Shown: piece by piece, positions 42,226 to 51,035 of the stretch | How the letters are laid out: each line of letters starts with the position of its first letter | How positions within the stretch are numbered: the first letter of the stretch is position 1 | From: CAWDCV01 sp963728125 | GTDB taxonomy: Bacteria > Actinomycetota > Actinomycetes > CAWDCV01 | Reading direction: 5' to 3' | Assembly: GCA_963728125.1 (NCBI GenBank) | Contig: CAVSIZ010000019.1 | Span: 248,001 to 312,000 of the forward strand | DNA: 64,000 bases | Position numbers and translations under genes: made by a program | The notes under the pieces: model-generated | Seen by the model: only the letters and a program-made list of their open reading frames with translations | What the model was told of the DNA's origin: nothing | Database searches by the model: none

Positions 42226-42263
42226 TGACAGCCTTACGGTGTATGGGTAACTTACGGTGTAAG
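42225..42263 (+). promoter_or_regulatory. Promoter with two TetR operators
   Basis: TTGACA (42225-42230), a 17-bp spacer and TAACTT (42248-42253) form a strong housekeeping-type promoter for the reductase. CTTACGGTGTATG (42233-42245) and CTTACGGTGTAAG (42251-42263), the second a perfect palindrome around GGT, cover the spacer and the -10. A repressor bound here would block the promoter outright. Confidence 0.8.
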
Positions 42264-42284
42264 GCTAACGCAGAGGGGTACGAC

Positions 42285-43343
42285 ATGGAAGCATCACAGA
42301 GCACGATGCGGCAGGACGCCCACATGGATCGCAGCACGGACGAGCGCGCGACGATGCCGGCGATCGTCCAGGACGGCTACGGCTCAGCCGACGTGCTCGA
42401 GCTTCGGGAGATCGCACGTCCACAGGTCGCGGACGACGAGGTGCTTCTTCGCGTACACGCAGCCGGTGTGGACCTCGGCGTCTGGCACCTCATGACGGGC
42501 CTGCCCTACCTGGTCCGACCCGTCCTTGGGCTGCGCCGCCCGAAGAACCCGGTCCGAGGTCGCGAGGTCGCCGGTCGGGTCGAGGCCGTCGGCGCGAACG
42601 TGACGAGGTTCCGCCCAGGCGACGAGGTCATGGGGATCGGCGAGGGCACCTTCGCCGAGTACGCAGCCGTACGTGAGGACAAGCTGGCGCTGAAGCCGGC
42701 CAACCTCACCTTCGAGCAGGCCGCGGCCGTCCCCATCTCGGCGACCACGGCGCTGCAGGCCCTTCGCGACAAGGGACACGTGCAGCCGGGCGACCATGTG
42801 CTGGTCATCGGTGCGTCGGGTGGGGTGGGGACGTTCGCCGTCCAGCTCGCCACGGCGTTCGGCGCGCACGTCACAGGCGTGTGCTCGACGGCCAAGATGG
42901 ACCTGGTCCGCTCGCTCGGCGCCGAGCACGTCGTCGACTACACCCGCGAGGACATCGTCGACGCGCAGCGTCGGTACGACCTCATCCTCGACTGCGGCGG
43001 CCGGCGTTCGATACCGCACCTGCGTCGCGCGCTCGCCCCACGAGGCACCCTCGTGATCGTCGGCGGCGAAGGCGGCGGGCGCTGGACGGGCGGCTTCGGG
43101 CGCGGGTTCCGTGCAGCTGCGCTGTCACTGGTCGTCCGGCAACAGCTGCGCGTGCTCGTCGCGACGGAAAGGGGCGACGACCTGCGCACGCTCAGCGAGC
43201 TCATCGAGGAGGGCAAGGTCACCCCGGTCGTCGATCGCACCTATCCGCTGCCCGACGCTCCAGAGGCCCTTCGCTACCTGAAGAGCGGCGCGGTTCGCGG
43301 AAAGCTTGTTGTCACCATGCCCGTGAATGTCGGTGGCCGCTGA
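42285..43343 (+). CDS. NAD(P)-dependent MDR reductase (quinone oxidoreductase-like)
   Basis: A 352-residue medium-chain reductase without zinc ligands. DGYGSADVLELREIARP opens it, the NADPH loop is VLVIGASGGVGTFAVQLATAFGAHVTGV, and YDLILDCGGRRS follows. This is the quinone/enone reductase branch, often used in stress or xenobiotic detoxification. The ATG at 42285 is preceded by AGAGGGGTACGAC; the frame continues upstream through the promoter and is not used. The gene is under the divergent TetR, whose operators overlap its promoter, so it is probably induced by the TetR ligand. Confidence 0.88.
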   Translation: MEASQSTMRQDAHMDRSTDERATMPAIVQDGYGSADVLELREIARPQVADDEVLLRVHAAGVDLGVWHLMTGLPYLVRPVLGLRRPKNPVRGREVAGRVEAVGANVTRFRPGDEVMGIGEGTFAEYAAVREDKLALKPANLTFEQAAAVPISATTALQALRDKGHVQPGDHVLVIGASGGVGTFAVQLATAFGAHVTGVCSTAKMDLVRSLGAEHVVDYTREDIVDAQRRYDLILDCGGRRSIPHLRRALAPRGTLVIVGGEGGGRWTGGFGRGFRAAALSLVVRQQLRVLVATERGDDLRTLSELIEEGKVTPVVDRTYPLPDAPEALRYLKSGAVRGKLVVTMPVNVGGR

Positions 43344-43355
43344 CAGGATCGGCTT

Positions 43356-44009
43356 GTGGACACACTGACCAACGAGGAGATTCGCGAGGCGGGCCTGACC
43401 GACTGGCGCAAGCTCGCTCAGGTGCTGCACGCGCGCTTTCGAACGCCGGACTACGCCGCGGGTGCGACCTTCGCCACCGCGCTCACGGACCTGGCCGAGG
43501 CCGAGAACCTGCACCTCGAGGTGAAGGTGACCCGTGGTGCGGTCGATGTGGTCGTCGGCACGCGGCACGACGGCCTGTGGGTGACCGGTAGAGACATCAC
43601 GCTGGCGCAGCAGATCAGCCAGATCGCCCGCGACAGCGGGCTCGCTGCGGAGCCGACCGCAGTGACGCAGCTCGAGATCGCGCTCGACACGGCACACGAG
43701 GACCGCATCGGGCCCTTCTGGGCGGCCCTGCTCACCGGCGACCGGAGCAACAAGATCCACGACTCGGTCCTCGACCCCACCGGTCGCGTGCCCGCCATGT
43801 GGTTCCAGCCAACGGACGAGCACGAGACCCCACGTCAGCGCTGGCACTTCGACCTCTGGCTGGCTCCCGAGGTTGCGGACGAACGAATTGCGACCGCCGT
43901 CAGCGCCGGCGGAGCTGTGGTCGACGACAGCTGGGCGCCGTCCTTCACCGTCCTCGCCGACCCTGACGGCAATCGGGTCTGCATCTGCACGACGTTGGAT
44001 CGCACGTGA
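43356..44009 (+). CDS. Pterin-dehydratase-like plus VOC domain protein
   Basis: A 217-residue fusion. Residues 1-95 resemble 4a-hydroxytetrahydrobiopterin dehydratase (LTDWRKLAQVLHARFRTPDYAAGATFATALTDLAE; LHLEVKVTRGAVDVVVGTR). Residues 105-215 are a VOC/glyoxalase domain (LEIALDTAHEDRIGPFWAALLTGDR to RWHFDLWLAPEVADERI and ADPDGNRVCICT). Such PCD-VOC fusions are common and uncharacterised in actinobacteria; no pterin-dependent hydroxylase is nearby. It starts 12 bp after the reductase and may be cotranscribed. Confidence 0.8.
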   Translation: MDTLTNEEIREAGLTDWRKLAQVLHARFRTPDYAAGATFATALTDLAEAENLHLEVKVTRGAVDVVVGTRHDGLWVTGRDITLAQQISQIARDSGLAAEPTAVTQLEIALDTAHEDRIGPFWAALLTGDRSNKIHDSVLDPTGRVPAMWFQPTDEHETPRQRWHFDLWLAPEVADERIATAVSAGGAVVDDSWAPSFTVLADPDGNRVCICTTLDRT

Positions 44010-44028
44010 CGCGGACCGGCATGTACCG

Positions 44029-44391
44029 CTACGACCGCGCGGTCGCCTTCGGCTTCAGGGTGCCCACCCACGCGTAGCTGCGGTCGAACCATTCGCGCAG
44101 CTCGTCGGTGTTCGCCAGGAGCCCAGCCGGGACCTCGACGTACTCCTTCATGACCCGGCCGTGCTGCTCGACCGCTCCGGTGGCGTAGGTCGCGACGAAA
44201 TCGGCCCTGCGCTCGGCCGGCAAGCGCAGAGCCATGGCGCCACTGGGATCCAGAAAACTGAACATGTGCCCGTTGCGGGACGTGTACGGCATCGTGGCGC
44301 CCTTGAGCTGGGCGCCGGGAGTCCCAGCCACGAGGGACTCGTAGAGTGCCAGCGCCTCGGCCGGCCCCTCGTAGCGAGTGTTCGCCGCCAC
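44029..44391 (-). CDS. TfoX N-terminal-like protein
   Basis: A 120-residue protein with GAQLKGATMPYTSRNGHMFSFLDPSGAMALRLPAERRADF and VMKEYVEVPAGLLANTDELREWFDRSYAWVGTLKPK segments, matching the small TfoX/Sxy N-terminal-like proteins found across actinobacteria. They are not shown to act in competence there. The start is GTG at 44391. It converges with the PCD-VOC gene and diverges from the SARP regulator. Confidence 0.72.
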   Translation of the reverse strand: MAANTRYEGPAEALALYESLVAGTPGAQLKGATMPYTSRNGHMFSFLDPSGAMALRLPAERRADFVATYATGAVEQHGRVMKEYVEVPAGLLANTDELREWFDRSYAWVGTLKPKATARS

Positions 44392-44469
44392 GTCAACCGC
44401 TCCTCCCGGTGATCGGTGTCGCGTCCGGTCCTATCGAAACATCGTGGCGTTGTCGATACTCGCAGCGTG

Positions 44470-47400
44470 ATGGCGGGCCAGCCCACGGTGCGCATCCGGC
44501 TGAGCTCGGCCGTCGCGGTCGACCTGGCCGGGGGGACGCTCACCGGGCAGGCGCTGGGTAGCCGCAAAGCCCGAACGCTGCTCGCGCTGCTGGCCGCTGA
44601 GCGCGGACGTCCGGTGCCGATCGACCGGATCGTCGAGACCCTCTGGCCGGAACAACAGCCTGCCGACCCAGCAGCAAACGTCGCGACGCTGGTCAGTCGT
44701 ACCCGCCGACTCCTCGGCCCGGACGTGATCACCGGTTCGGGCCGCACGTACGGCCTGACGAATGGCGGGCGATGGCGGGTCGACCTCGACGAGGCGGCTC
44801 GCTTCGCTGCCCAGGCGGCCACCCGGGTCGGGGCGGGTGAGTACGTGCTCGGCGCGGCTGCTGCGCGCGCCGCACTCGACCTGCTCGGGACCCAGCCGGC
44901 CCTGGTCGACGAGGACGATGCCGACTGGGTGGCGGCGGTCCGGCGCGAGGCCGATGGGCTGCGGCGGACGGCGGCCCATCACCTCGCCGTTGCCCTCACC
45001 GTGCTCGACCCGGCCGCGGCCGTACGAGTCGCAACTGACAGCACGACGCGTGACCCATTCGACGAGCGCGCGGTACGTGACCTGATGCGGGCATTCGTCG
45101 CTGACGGGCGGTCGACGGCCGGCCTTGCCGTGTACGACGGGCTGGTCCGGCGGCTTCGCGACGAGCTCGGCACCGCCCCTGACCGCGCGACATCCGAGCT
45201 GCACGTCGCCCTCCTTCGAGAGAGCGACCTGCCGCCAGAACGTCCCACACGAGCCCCGCGTGAGGAGCGGGTGATGCTGCTGGGCCGCGAGCCCGAGCTC
45301 AGTCGCGTCGAGCAAGCGTGGACGGCAGTCGGAGGTACGCAAGCGCAGCGCCTGCTACTCGTCGTCGGCGAAGCCGGCATCGGCAAGACCCGGCTGCTTG
45401 ACGCTGTCGCCGAGCTCGCGGACCGAACCGGCGGCACCGTGCTGCGCGGGCGCTGCCACCCCGCGGAACGTTCCCTGTTCCTGCAGCCGTACGTCGATGC
45501 GTTGCGGCCAACGTTGCTGGGAACGTCCGCCGACGCGCTGGCAGACCTGGTCCGCGACCACGCCGCAGCCTGGGTGTCCCTGGTGCCCGAGCTCGCGGTC
45601 GTGCTGCCGGGGACACCGCCGCTGCCGGCCGACGTCGACCTCCAGCGCCGGCAGGCGTACGACGCCGTCGCCGGCGTGCTGCGCCGACTGTCTCGTGATC
45701 GACCGGTCCTCCTCGCCATCGACGACCTGCAGGAGGGCGGCGCGGCCACCATCGACCTGCTCGGTTACCTCGCTGGGCGGCTGGTTGGGGCCCGGGTGCT
45801 GCTCGTGGCGGCCTTGCGCAGCGAGAACGCTGCGCTCGCCGACCAGCTGGCCGACCGGAGCACCCGGCTGCCGCTCAGTCCGCTGCCGCGCTCGGCCGTG
45901 GACGCCCTCGCCGCGGCCGCCGGCCTGGCTGGGCGTGGCGAGCAGGTGATGGCGCGTACCGCCGGCCACTCGCTGAGCGTCGTGGAATACCTGCGCGCCC
46001 TCGCCGCGGGGGACGCCGGCGTCCCGGACTCGCTGGCGGATGCCGTCCTCACTCGGGTTGGTCGCCTGGACGAGGACACCCGCGCGGTCGTCGAGGCTGC
46101 CGCCGTGCTGCGGCACCGCCTCGACCCGCGGATGGTCGCGGCGCTGGTCGAGGCGTCGGAGCTCGCCACCACCCGCCGCTGCGAGGAGCTGGCTCGAGTA
46201 CGGCTGCTCGTCCGCAGCGACGACCGCTACGAGTTCAGCAACGACCTCCTTCAGGAGTGCGTCTACGCCGCGCTCGCGCCGGCCCTCGCGGTCGCATACC
46301 ACCGCCGGGCCGCCGATCTGACGAGCGACCAGCCCGAGATCATGGCCGAGCACGCGTACGCCGCGGGCGACCAGGCGCGTGCCGCCCTCGGCTGGCTGCT
46401 CGCTGGCGAGACGGCGCTGCGCCGCTCGGCGGTGGAGGACGCCCGCGGCCTCATCGATCGGAGTCTGAGCGTGTCGTCCGCATCGCCGGATGTGCGCGCG
46501 CGGGGGCTCCTCGCCCATGCACGCGTTCACGAGGCAGAGATGCAGTGGGATCCCGCGATCGCCGACATCGACGCGGCTCTCGGCCTGGCTCGTACGGTCG
46601 GCGACCGGCGGCTGCAGATGGCGGCCCTGCGCGCCCGCGGCGGTGATGCGGCGGTGGGAGCGCGACGACCAGACGAGGAGCTCGCCCGCCACATCGAAGA
46701 TGGGTTGCAGTTGGCAGCGGGACTGGGCGACCGTCGTGCCGAAGCCGACTTCGCCGGGCGACTGAGCGTCCTCGAGGCCAGCCACCTGCGGCTGACCTCG
46801 GCACTCGCGCGAGCCGAACAGGCGGTGGCCCGCGCGCGTACGGCCGGCTCGGCCGACGGCGTGGTGTTCGCCCTCGACGGGCTCAAGACGGTCTGGTGGT
46901 ATCTCGGCGACCCCGAACGGTTGGCTGCGGTGATCGCCGAGCTCGAGCCCTTGCTACGCGACCGAGGCGAGACCTGGCTCCTCCAATGGGTGGTGTTCGA
47001 ATCGGCGTTGGTCCCGGCGGCCCGCGACGATTGGGCGGAGGCTGCGGCGCGCATGGCCGACGCGAAGGAGCTCAACCGGCGCAGTGGCTTCCCGGCGTAT
47101 GCCGGGTTCATCCAGGCCTATGAGGGCTGGTTCGCTCGCCTGGCTGGGGACCTCGATCGAGCGCGCTGGTTGGGGCGGCAGGCGGTCGCGGTGACTGAGT
47201 CGGTTGGCCACCCGTGGTGGTATGCCAGCGCCGCCGGCTTTCTCGCTGCGACCTTGATCGAGACCGGCGAGTACGCCGAGGCCGACGCGGTGGCCCGTCG
47301 CGGTCTGGCCGTGCATCCGTCGATCGCTCCTGCGGGACGGCTGGGCTGCGTCGCGGCGCTTGCCGCGCTGGCCGACGACGACGCGGTTGTCGAGGCCACT

Positions 47401-47646
47401 CGCCTGCTCGGCGCTGTCGACTGTCCCCCGGGCACAGCCTGGGTGCTCGGAGCGGACAGCTACCTGTTGGTCGCGCGGGCCGTCGCGGAGCGCGGCGACA
47501 CCGACGAGGCGGCACGAGTCGTTGCTCCGCTCGAGGCGGCCACCACACGTACCTGGGCGGCAGTTCGCGACCGGCTGGTGCCCTACAGCAGCTCGACGAC
47601 GAGTGCGGCCGCGCGGTCGGCGCCGTCGCTGGGCACCGGCACGTAG
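44470..47646 (+). CDS. SARP/AfsR-like transcriptional activator with AAA and TPR-like domains
   Basis: A 1058-residue regulator from ATG 44470. An OmpR-type winged helix (VRIRLSSAVAVDLAGG to TLWPEQQPADPAANVATLVSRTRRLLG) leads into a bacterial transcriptional activation domain (to about 255). An ATPase follows with Walker A GEAGIGKTR near 300 and Walker B LLAIDDLQEGG near 415. The last 500 residues are TPR-like helical repeats. Such large SARPs switch on natural-product or glycoconjugate clusters and bind direct repeats upstream of -10 boxes. The divergent promoter at 49.75 kb, with three evenly spaced TGCA elements, is a candidate target. Its 3' end overlaps the convergent fusion gene by 64 bp. 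Confidence 0.87.
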   Translation: MAGQPTVRIRLSSAVAVDLAGGTLTGQALGSRKARTLLALLAAERGRPVPIDRIVETLWPEQQPADPAANVATLVSRTRRLLGPDVITGSGRTYGLTNGGRWRVDLDEAARFAAQAATRVGAGEYVLGAAAARAALDLLGTQPALVDEDDADWVAAVRREADGLRRTAAHHLAVALTVLDPAAAVRVATDSTTRDPFDERAVRDLMRAFVADGRSTAGLAVYDGLVRRLRDELGTAPDRATSELHVALLRESDLPPERPTRAPREERVMLLGREPELSRVEQAWTAVGGTQAQRLLLVVGEAGIGKTRLLDAVAELADRTGGTVLRGRCHPAERSLFLQPYVDALRPTLLGTSADALADLVRDHAAAWVSLVPELAVVLPGTPPLPADVDLQRRQAYDAVAGVLRRLSRDRPVLLAIDDLQEGGAATIDLLGYLAGRLVGARVLLVAALRSENAALADQLADRSTRLPLSPLPRSAVDALAAAAGLAGRGEQVMARTAGHSLSVVEYLRALAAGDAGVPDSLADAVLTRVGRLDEDTRAVVEAAAVLRHRLDPRMVAALVEASELATTRRCEELARVRLLVRSDDRYEFSNDLLQECVYAALAPALAVAYHRRAADLTSDQPEIMAEHAYAAGDQARAALGWLLAGETALRRSAVEDARGLIDRSLSVSSASPDVRARGLLAHARVHEAEMQWDPAIADIDAALGLARTVGDRRLQMAALRARGGDAAVGARRPDEELARHIEDGLQLAAGLGDRRAEADFAGRLSVLEASHLRLTSALARAEQAVARARTAGSADGVVFALDGLKTVWWYLGDPERLAAVIAELEPLLRDRGETWLLQWVVFESALVPAARDDWAEAAARMADAKELNRRSGFPAYAGFIQAYEGWFARLAGDLDRARWLGRQAVAVTESVGHPWWYASAAGFLAATLIETGEYAEADAVARRGLAVHPSIAPAGRLGCVAALAALADDDAVVEATRLLGAVDCPPGTAWVLGADSYLLVARAVAERGDTDEAARVVAPLEAATTRTWAAVRDRLVPYSSSTTSAAARSAPSLGTGT

Positions 47647-49712
47647 TCAGTCGGCGTCGCTAGCGCGGCAATCAACTCGTCGGCGATCCGGTCGGGCGTC
47701 GCGTCGCGGTAGTCCATCGCCCGGCCGGCGCGATGCCGCTCCAGCCGGTGCCGTACATGGACCTGCTGCTCGAAGTGGTGCCCGAGCGGGAAGTAGAGGA
47801 ACGGTCGACCGGCGGCGGTCAGCTCCATCGTCGTGCTGAGGCCGCCCTGGACCACGGCCACGTCGCAGGCCGCGTGATGCAGGTCCAGGTCGGGCAGAAA
47901 GCCGTGCACCTCCACGCCGGGAGGGGCATCCAGCGACGCTGGATCGATGCGCGGTCCGGCCACAGCGACCATGCGCAGGCCGGCGACACGTTCCCGCGCG
48001 TGCGGGTAGGCCGCGACCACACGGCGCAGCAGGTGCCCGCCGACCCCAGACCCGCCGACGCTGACGACGCACACCACGTCGTCTTCGGCATACCCGAGCC
48101 GCTTGCGCAACGCGTCCCGGCCAGCCGGATCGGGTCGCTCGCCCATGACGTACCCGGCGAAGTCGAAGTGCTTCTCGGTCCAGGTCCGCGCGCTGGGCAG
48201 TCCCGGTCCGAGCGGCCTGTCCACGACGTCGTCGGGGTCGCCAACGAAGACCGACCGGTCGCGCAGCCTCGGGTAGCGGGCTACCTGCTCGACCATCTCG
48301 GCGTTGTAGTCCGCCGTCAGAACCGCCTCGCGGTCGCCGCCATCGGGCATCGGCATCCACCCGACGAAGTCCGTCATCCACACGAACGGCGCCCGCTTGA
48401 GCTCCGGATTCTCGTGCAGGAAGTAGTCGAGGTCCCATGCCTCGTCGCCGACCCATAGGTCGAATGCCTCGTGCTCGACCAGGTCGTCGAACACCATGAA
48501 GTTGTTGACCAGCAGCTCGTCCATTCGGCGTACGGCCTGAAAGGCGTGCAGGTCATGCTCGCCCGACTCGGACTCGAAGTGCCCCGACTCGCTCGCCAGT
48601 CGTCGCGACGCGGGGTGAACCGTCTCGCCGCGCCGCTCGAGAAACTCCGCGACGGGGGACTGGGTCAGCCACTCGACCTCGAGGTCGGGGCGTTGCGCGC
48701 GGATCGCGTCGGCAATCGCCAGGTCGCGGCGGGCGTGTCCGAGGCCGATCGGTGAGCTCAGGTAGAGCAGGCGCGGTCGCCGCTGCCAGCTGGTCGTCCA
48801 GCGCCGGGGTGGCGACGGCGCGGCGGTCACCCGATCGACGAACCGCTTGATCGCCCTGTTGACCACGATCGGGTGCCGGGCCATGGGCAGGTGCCCGGCG
48901 CCCTCGATCACCAGATGCTCGGCCCCGGTGAGGCGCGCGAGGTTCTCCATCCGGGCCTGCGGCTGGCAGCGGTCGTCGGTGCCCTGGATCACCAGCACCG
49001 GCTGGGTCAGCGAACGCAGCAGCGCCTCGCCCTCCTCGCCGGAGTCGGTGTATCGCCGGCTCCCGTCCTCCGCCAGCATGCAGTCCGCGGTGGTTTCGCG
49101 GGCGAACCCGGTGACGTCCTCGAACTGCTTCGTCGAGTGCGGCTCGGGCAGCAGCTGGCCGAAAAAGAAGTCGGCGTAGTCCGACCAGTGGTCGCGCCAG
49201 AAGTGGCGGTTGGTCTTGTACCAGCCGTCGTACGACTCCAGCTCGTCGTCGAAGCGCTCCGCCGCCTCCAGCCGATGCGACAACGGTGGCGTGGTGTCCT
49301 TGATCCACGGCGCCACCCCCACCACCCCGAGCACCCGATCCGCGTGCAGTGAAGCGACGAGCAGGGCATGCCAGGCACTGACGCAGATGCCCACCAGGAC
49401 CGCCTTGTCGACGCCGAGATGGTCCAGCACGGCGACGGTGTCATCGACGAACGCCAGATCGTCGTACGCCGCGGGGTCGGTCGGCCGGTCGGAGCGACCG
49501 TTGCCACGCGGGTCGATCGTGACGACCCGGTAATGCTGCGCGAGGTACGGGACCTGGGCCTTCCACGCCCGACTGTTGACGATGGAGTCGACCGGCACGA
49601 AGACGACGGTGGGTCGTTGCTCGTCGTGCTGAAGGAACCCGAACGTTTCGTACCCGATCTTCACGCCGTCGCGGTCGATGTATCCCTGCTCGTCCGGTTC
49701 CCTTGCCCGCAT
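47583..49712 (-). CDS. Alpha/beta hydrolase-glycosyltransferase fusion
   Basis: A 709-residue protein from ATG 49712 (GGAGG upstream). Residues 1-300 are an alpha/beta hydrolase: VVTIDPRGNGRSDRPTDPAAY, nucleophile elbow VLVGICVSAWHAL, acid IQGTDDRC and His in GAGHLPMARHP. The elbow has Cys where Ser is usual (G-x-C-x-S). Residues 310-709 are a GT-B glycosyltransferase with LYLSSPIGLGHARRDLAIADA and the donor-side VVQGGLSTTMELTAAGRPFLYFPLGHHFEQ, as in MurG/UGT enzymes. It could both trim and glycosylate a lipid or metabolite; the substrate is not known. It is divergent from the methyltransferase. Confidence 0.85.
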   Translation of the reverse strand: MRAREPDEQGYIDRDGVKIGYETFGFLQHDEQRPTVVFVPVDSIVNSRAWKAQVPYLAQHYRVVTIDPRGNGRSDRPTDPAAYDDLAFVDDTVAVLDHLGVDKAVLVGICVSAWHALLVASLHADRVLGVVGVAPWIKDTTPPLSHRLEAAERFDDELESYDGWYKTNRHFWRDHWSDYADFFFGQLLPEPHSTKQFEDVTGFARETTADCMLAEDGSRRYTDSGEEGEALLRSLTQPVLVIQGTDDRCQPQARMENLARLTGAEHLVIEGAGHLPMARHPIVVNRAIKRFVDRVTAAPSPPRRWTTSWQRRPRLLYLSSPIGLGHARRDLAIADAIRAQRPDLEVEWLTQSPVAEFLERRGETVHPASRRLASESGHFESESGEHDLHAFQAVRRMDELLVNNFMVFDDLVEHEAFDLWVGDEAWDLDYFLHENPELKRAPFVWMTDFVGWMPMPDGGDREAVLTADYNAEMVEQVARYPRLRDRSVFVGDPDDVVDRPLGPGLPSARTWTEKHFDFAGYVMGERPDPAGRDALRKRLGYAEDDVVCVVSVGGSGVGGHLLRRVVAAYPHARERVAGLRMVAVAGPRIDPASLDAPPGVEVHGFLPDLDLHHAACDVAVVQGGLSTTMELTAAGRPFLYFPLGHHFEQQVHVRHRLERHRAGRAMDYRDATPDRIADELIAALATPTDYVPVPSDGADRAAALVVELL

Positions 49713-49754
49713 AGCCAGCTCCCTCCCGAGGACCCTCGCACTCTGACCTCGACT

Positions 49755-49786
49755 CCTTGCAGTGGGGTTGCAATCGCCCTGCAAGG
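49755..49786. promoter_or_regulatory. Inverted repeat with three phased TGCA elements in the divergent promoter
   Basis: CCTTGCAG (49755-49762) and CTGCAAGG (49779-49786) are perfect inverted arms around a 16-nt spacer that holds TTGCAA (49768-49773). The TGCA cores are 10 and 11 bp apart, on one face of the helix, like SARP heptamer repeats. It lies between the hydrolase-GT fusion and the methyltransferase. Confidence 0.55.
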
Positions 49787-49848
49787 GCGCCCGCGCAGCG
49801 TGTGGCTCTCAGCATCCACCCGGGATGCGGTGACCAGGGAGGCTTCAG

Positions 49849-50931
49849 ATGACCACGATCGAAGAAACACCTGCGCCTGCGATCGACATGGACGCCCTGA
49901 TGGCGTTCGTGGGGAAGTTCGTCGGCGACCTCGGTGCCACCATGGGCGCCGGCAACGTGCTGCTCGGCGAGCGGCTGGGTCTCTACCGAGCCCTCTCCCA
50001 GGGACCGAGCGACGCGCGCTCCCTCGCCCAGACCACCGGGACCGACCCGCGGTACGTCGACGAGTGGCTGCGCGGACAGGCCGCGGGCGGGTACATCGAG
50101 TACGACGCGGGCACCGAGACGTACTCCATGACCGCTGAGCAGGCGTTCGCACTGACCGACCCGGAGGGGCCGGTGTTCCTCCCCGGGGCCTTCGAGCTCG
50201 CGCTCGGATCGTTGAAGGCGCAAGACGAGATCGAGCAGGCATTCCGTACCGGCGCCGGCGTTGGCTGGCACCAGCACGACGAGGACGTGTTCACCGGATG
50301 CGAGCGGTTCTTCCGCCCCGGCTACCTGATGCACCTGCTGACCGAGTGGATCCCCGCGCTGGACGGCGTCACGGCCAAGCTCGAGCGCGGGATCAGGGTG
50401 GCCGACGTCGGCTGCGGGCACGGCGCGTCGACACTGCTGATGGCAGAGGCATTCCCGGCCAGCACGTTCGTCGGCTCGGACTACCACGCCGGATCGATCG
50501 AGGCCGCCCGCACTCGCGCGAGTGATGCAGGCGTCGGCGACCGGGTGCGCTTCGAGGTAGCGGGCGCGCAGAAGCTCGACGAGCACGGCCTCGACTTGGT
50601 CACGACGTTCGACTGCCTGCACGACATGGGCGACCCGCTGAGTGCAGCGCAGCACATCCGGCGCAGCCTCGATGCCGATGGCACCTGGATGATCGTCGAG
50701 CCCGCTGCCGGCGACACCGTGGAGTCGAACCTGAACCCGGTGGGTCGCGTGTTCTACGGCTTCTCGACGTTCCTGTGCGTGCCCAATGCCATCTCGCAGC
50801 CCGGTGGTTACGCGCTCGGCGCCCAGGCCGGCGAAGCCGCGATCCGCCAGCTCGTCACCGACGCCGGCTTCACCCGCTTCCGCCGCGTCGCCGAGACGCC
50901 GTTCAACCTGGTCTACGAGGCCCGCCCGTAA
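49849..50931 (+). CDS. Class I SAM-dependent methyltransferase (Rv2258c-like)
   Basis: A 360-residue methyltransferase. An N-terminal winged-helix region (LLGERLGLYRALSQGPSDARSLAQTTGTDPRYVDEWLR) precedes the SAM fold with VADVGCGHGASTLLMAEAFP near residue 185 and TFDCLHDMGDPLSAAQHI. This arrangement is that of mycobacterial Rv2258c-type small-molecule methyltransferases. The start is supported by AGGGAGGCTTCAG. It is divergent from the hydrolase-GT fusion and shares its candidate operator, so the two are probably coregulated and act on one product. Confidence 0.9.
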   Translation: MTTIEETPAPAIDMDALMAFVGKFVGDLGATMGAGNVLLGERLGLYRALSQGPSDARSLAQTTGTDPRYVDEWLRGQAAGGYIEYDAGTETYSMTAEQAFALTDPEGPVFLPGAFELALGSLKAQDEIEQAFRTGAGVGWHQHDEDVFTGCERFFRPGYLMHLLTEWIPALDGVTAKLERGIRVADVGCGHGASTLLMAEAFPASTFVGSDYHAGSIEAARTRASDAGVGDRVRFEVAGAQKLDEHGLDLVTTFDCLHDMGDPLSAAQHIRRSLDADGTWMIVEPAAGDTVESNLNPVGRVFYGFSTFLCVPNAISQPGGYALGAQAGEAAIRQLVTDAGFTRFRRVAETPFNLVYEARP

Positions 50932-50956
50932 TCCGATCCGGTCGACCGCCACAGCT

Positions 50957-51004
50957 GGTTCCCCGTGAACGCGACACGCCGTTGTCGACCGTGCACGGGG
51001 AACC
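50957..51004. repeat. Hairpin-forming palindrome after the methyltransferase
   Basis: GGTTCCCCGTG (50957-50967) and CACGGGGAACC (50994-51004) are perfect 11-bp arms around 26 nt. It starts 26 bp after the methyltransferase stop. There is no T-run, so it may be a factor-assisted terminator or an intergenic palindromic repeat. Confidence 0.6.
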
Positions 51005-51035
51005 ATCTCGCGATACGGCAGGGCGCGCGGGGGCA

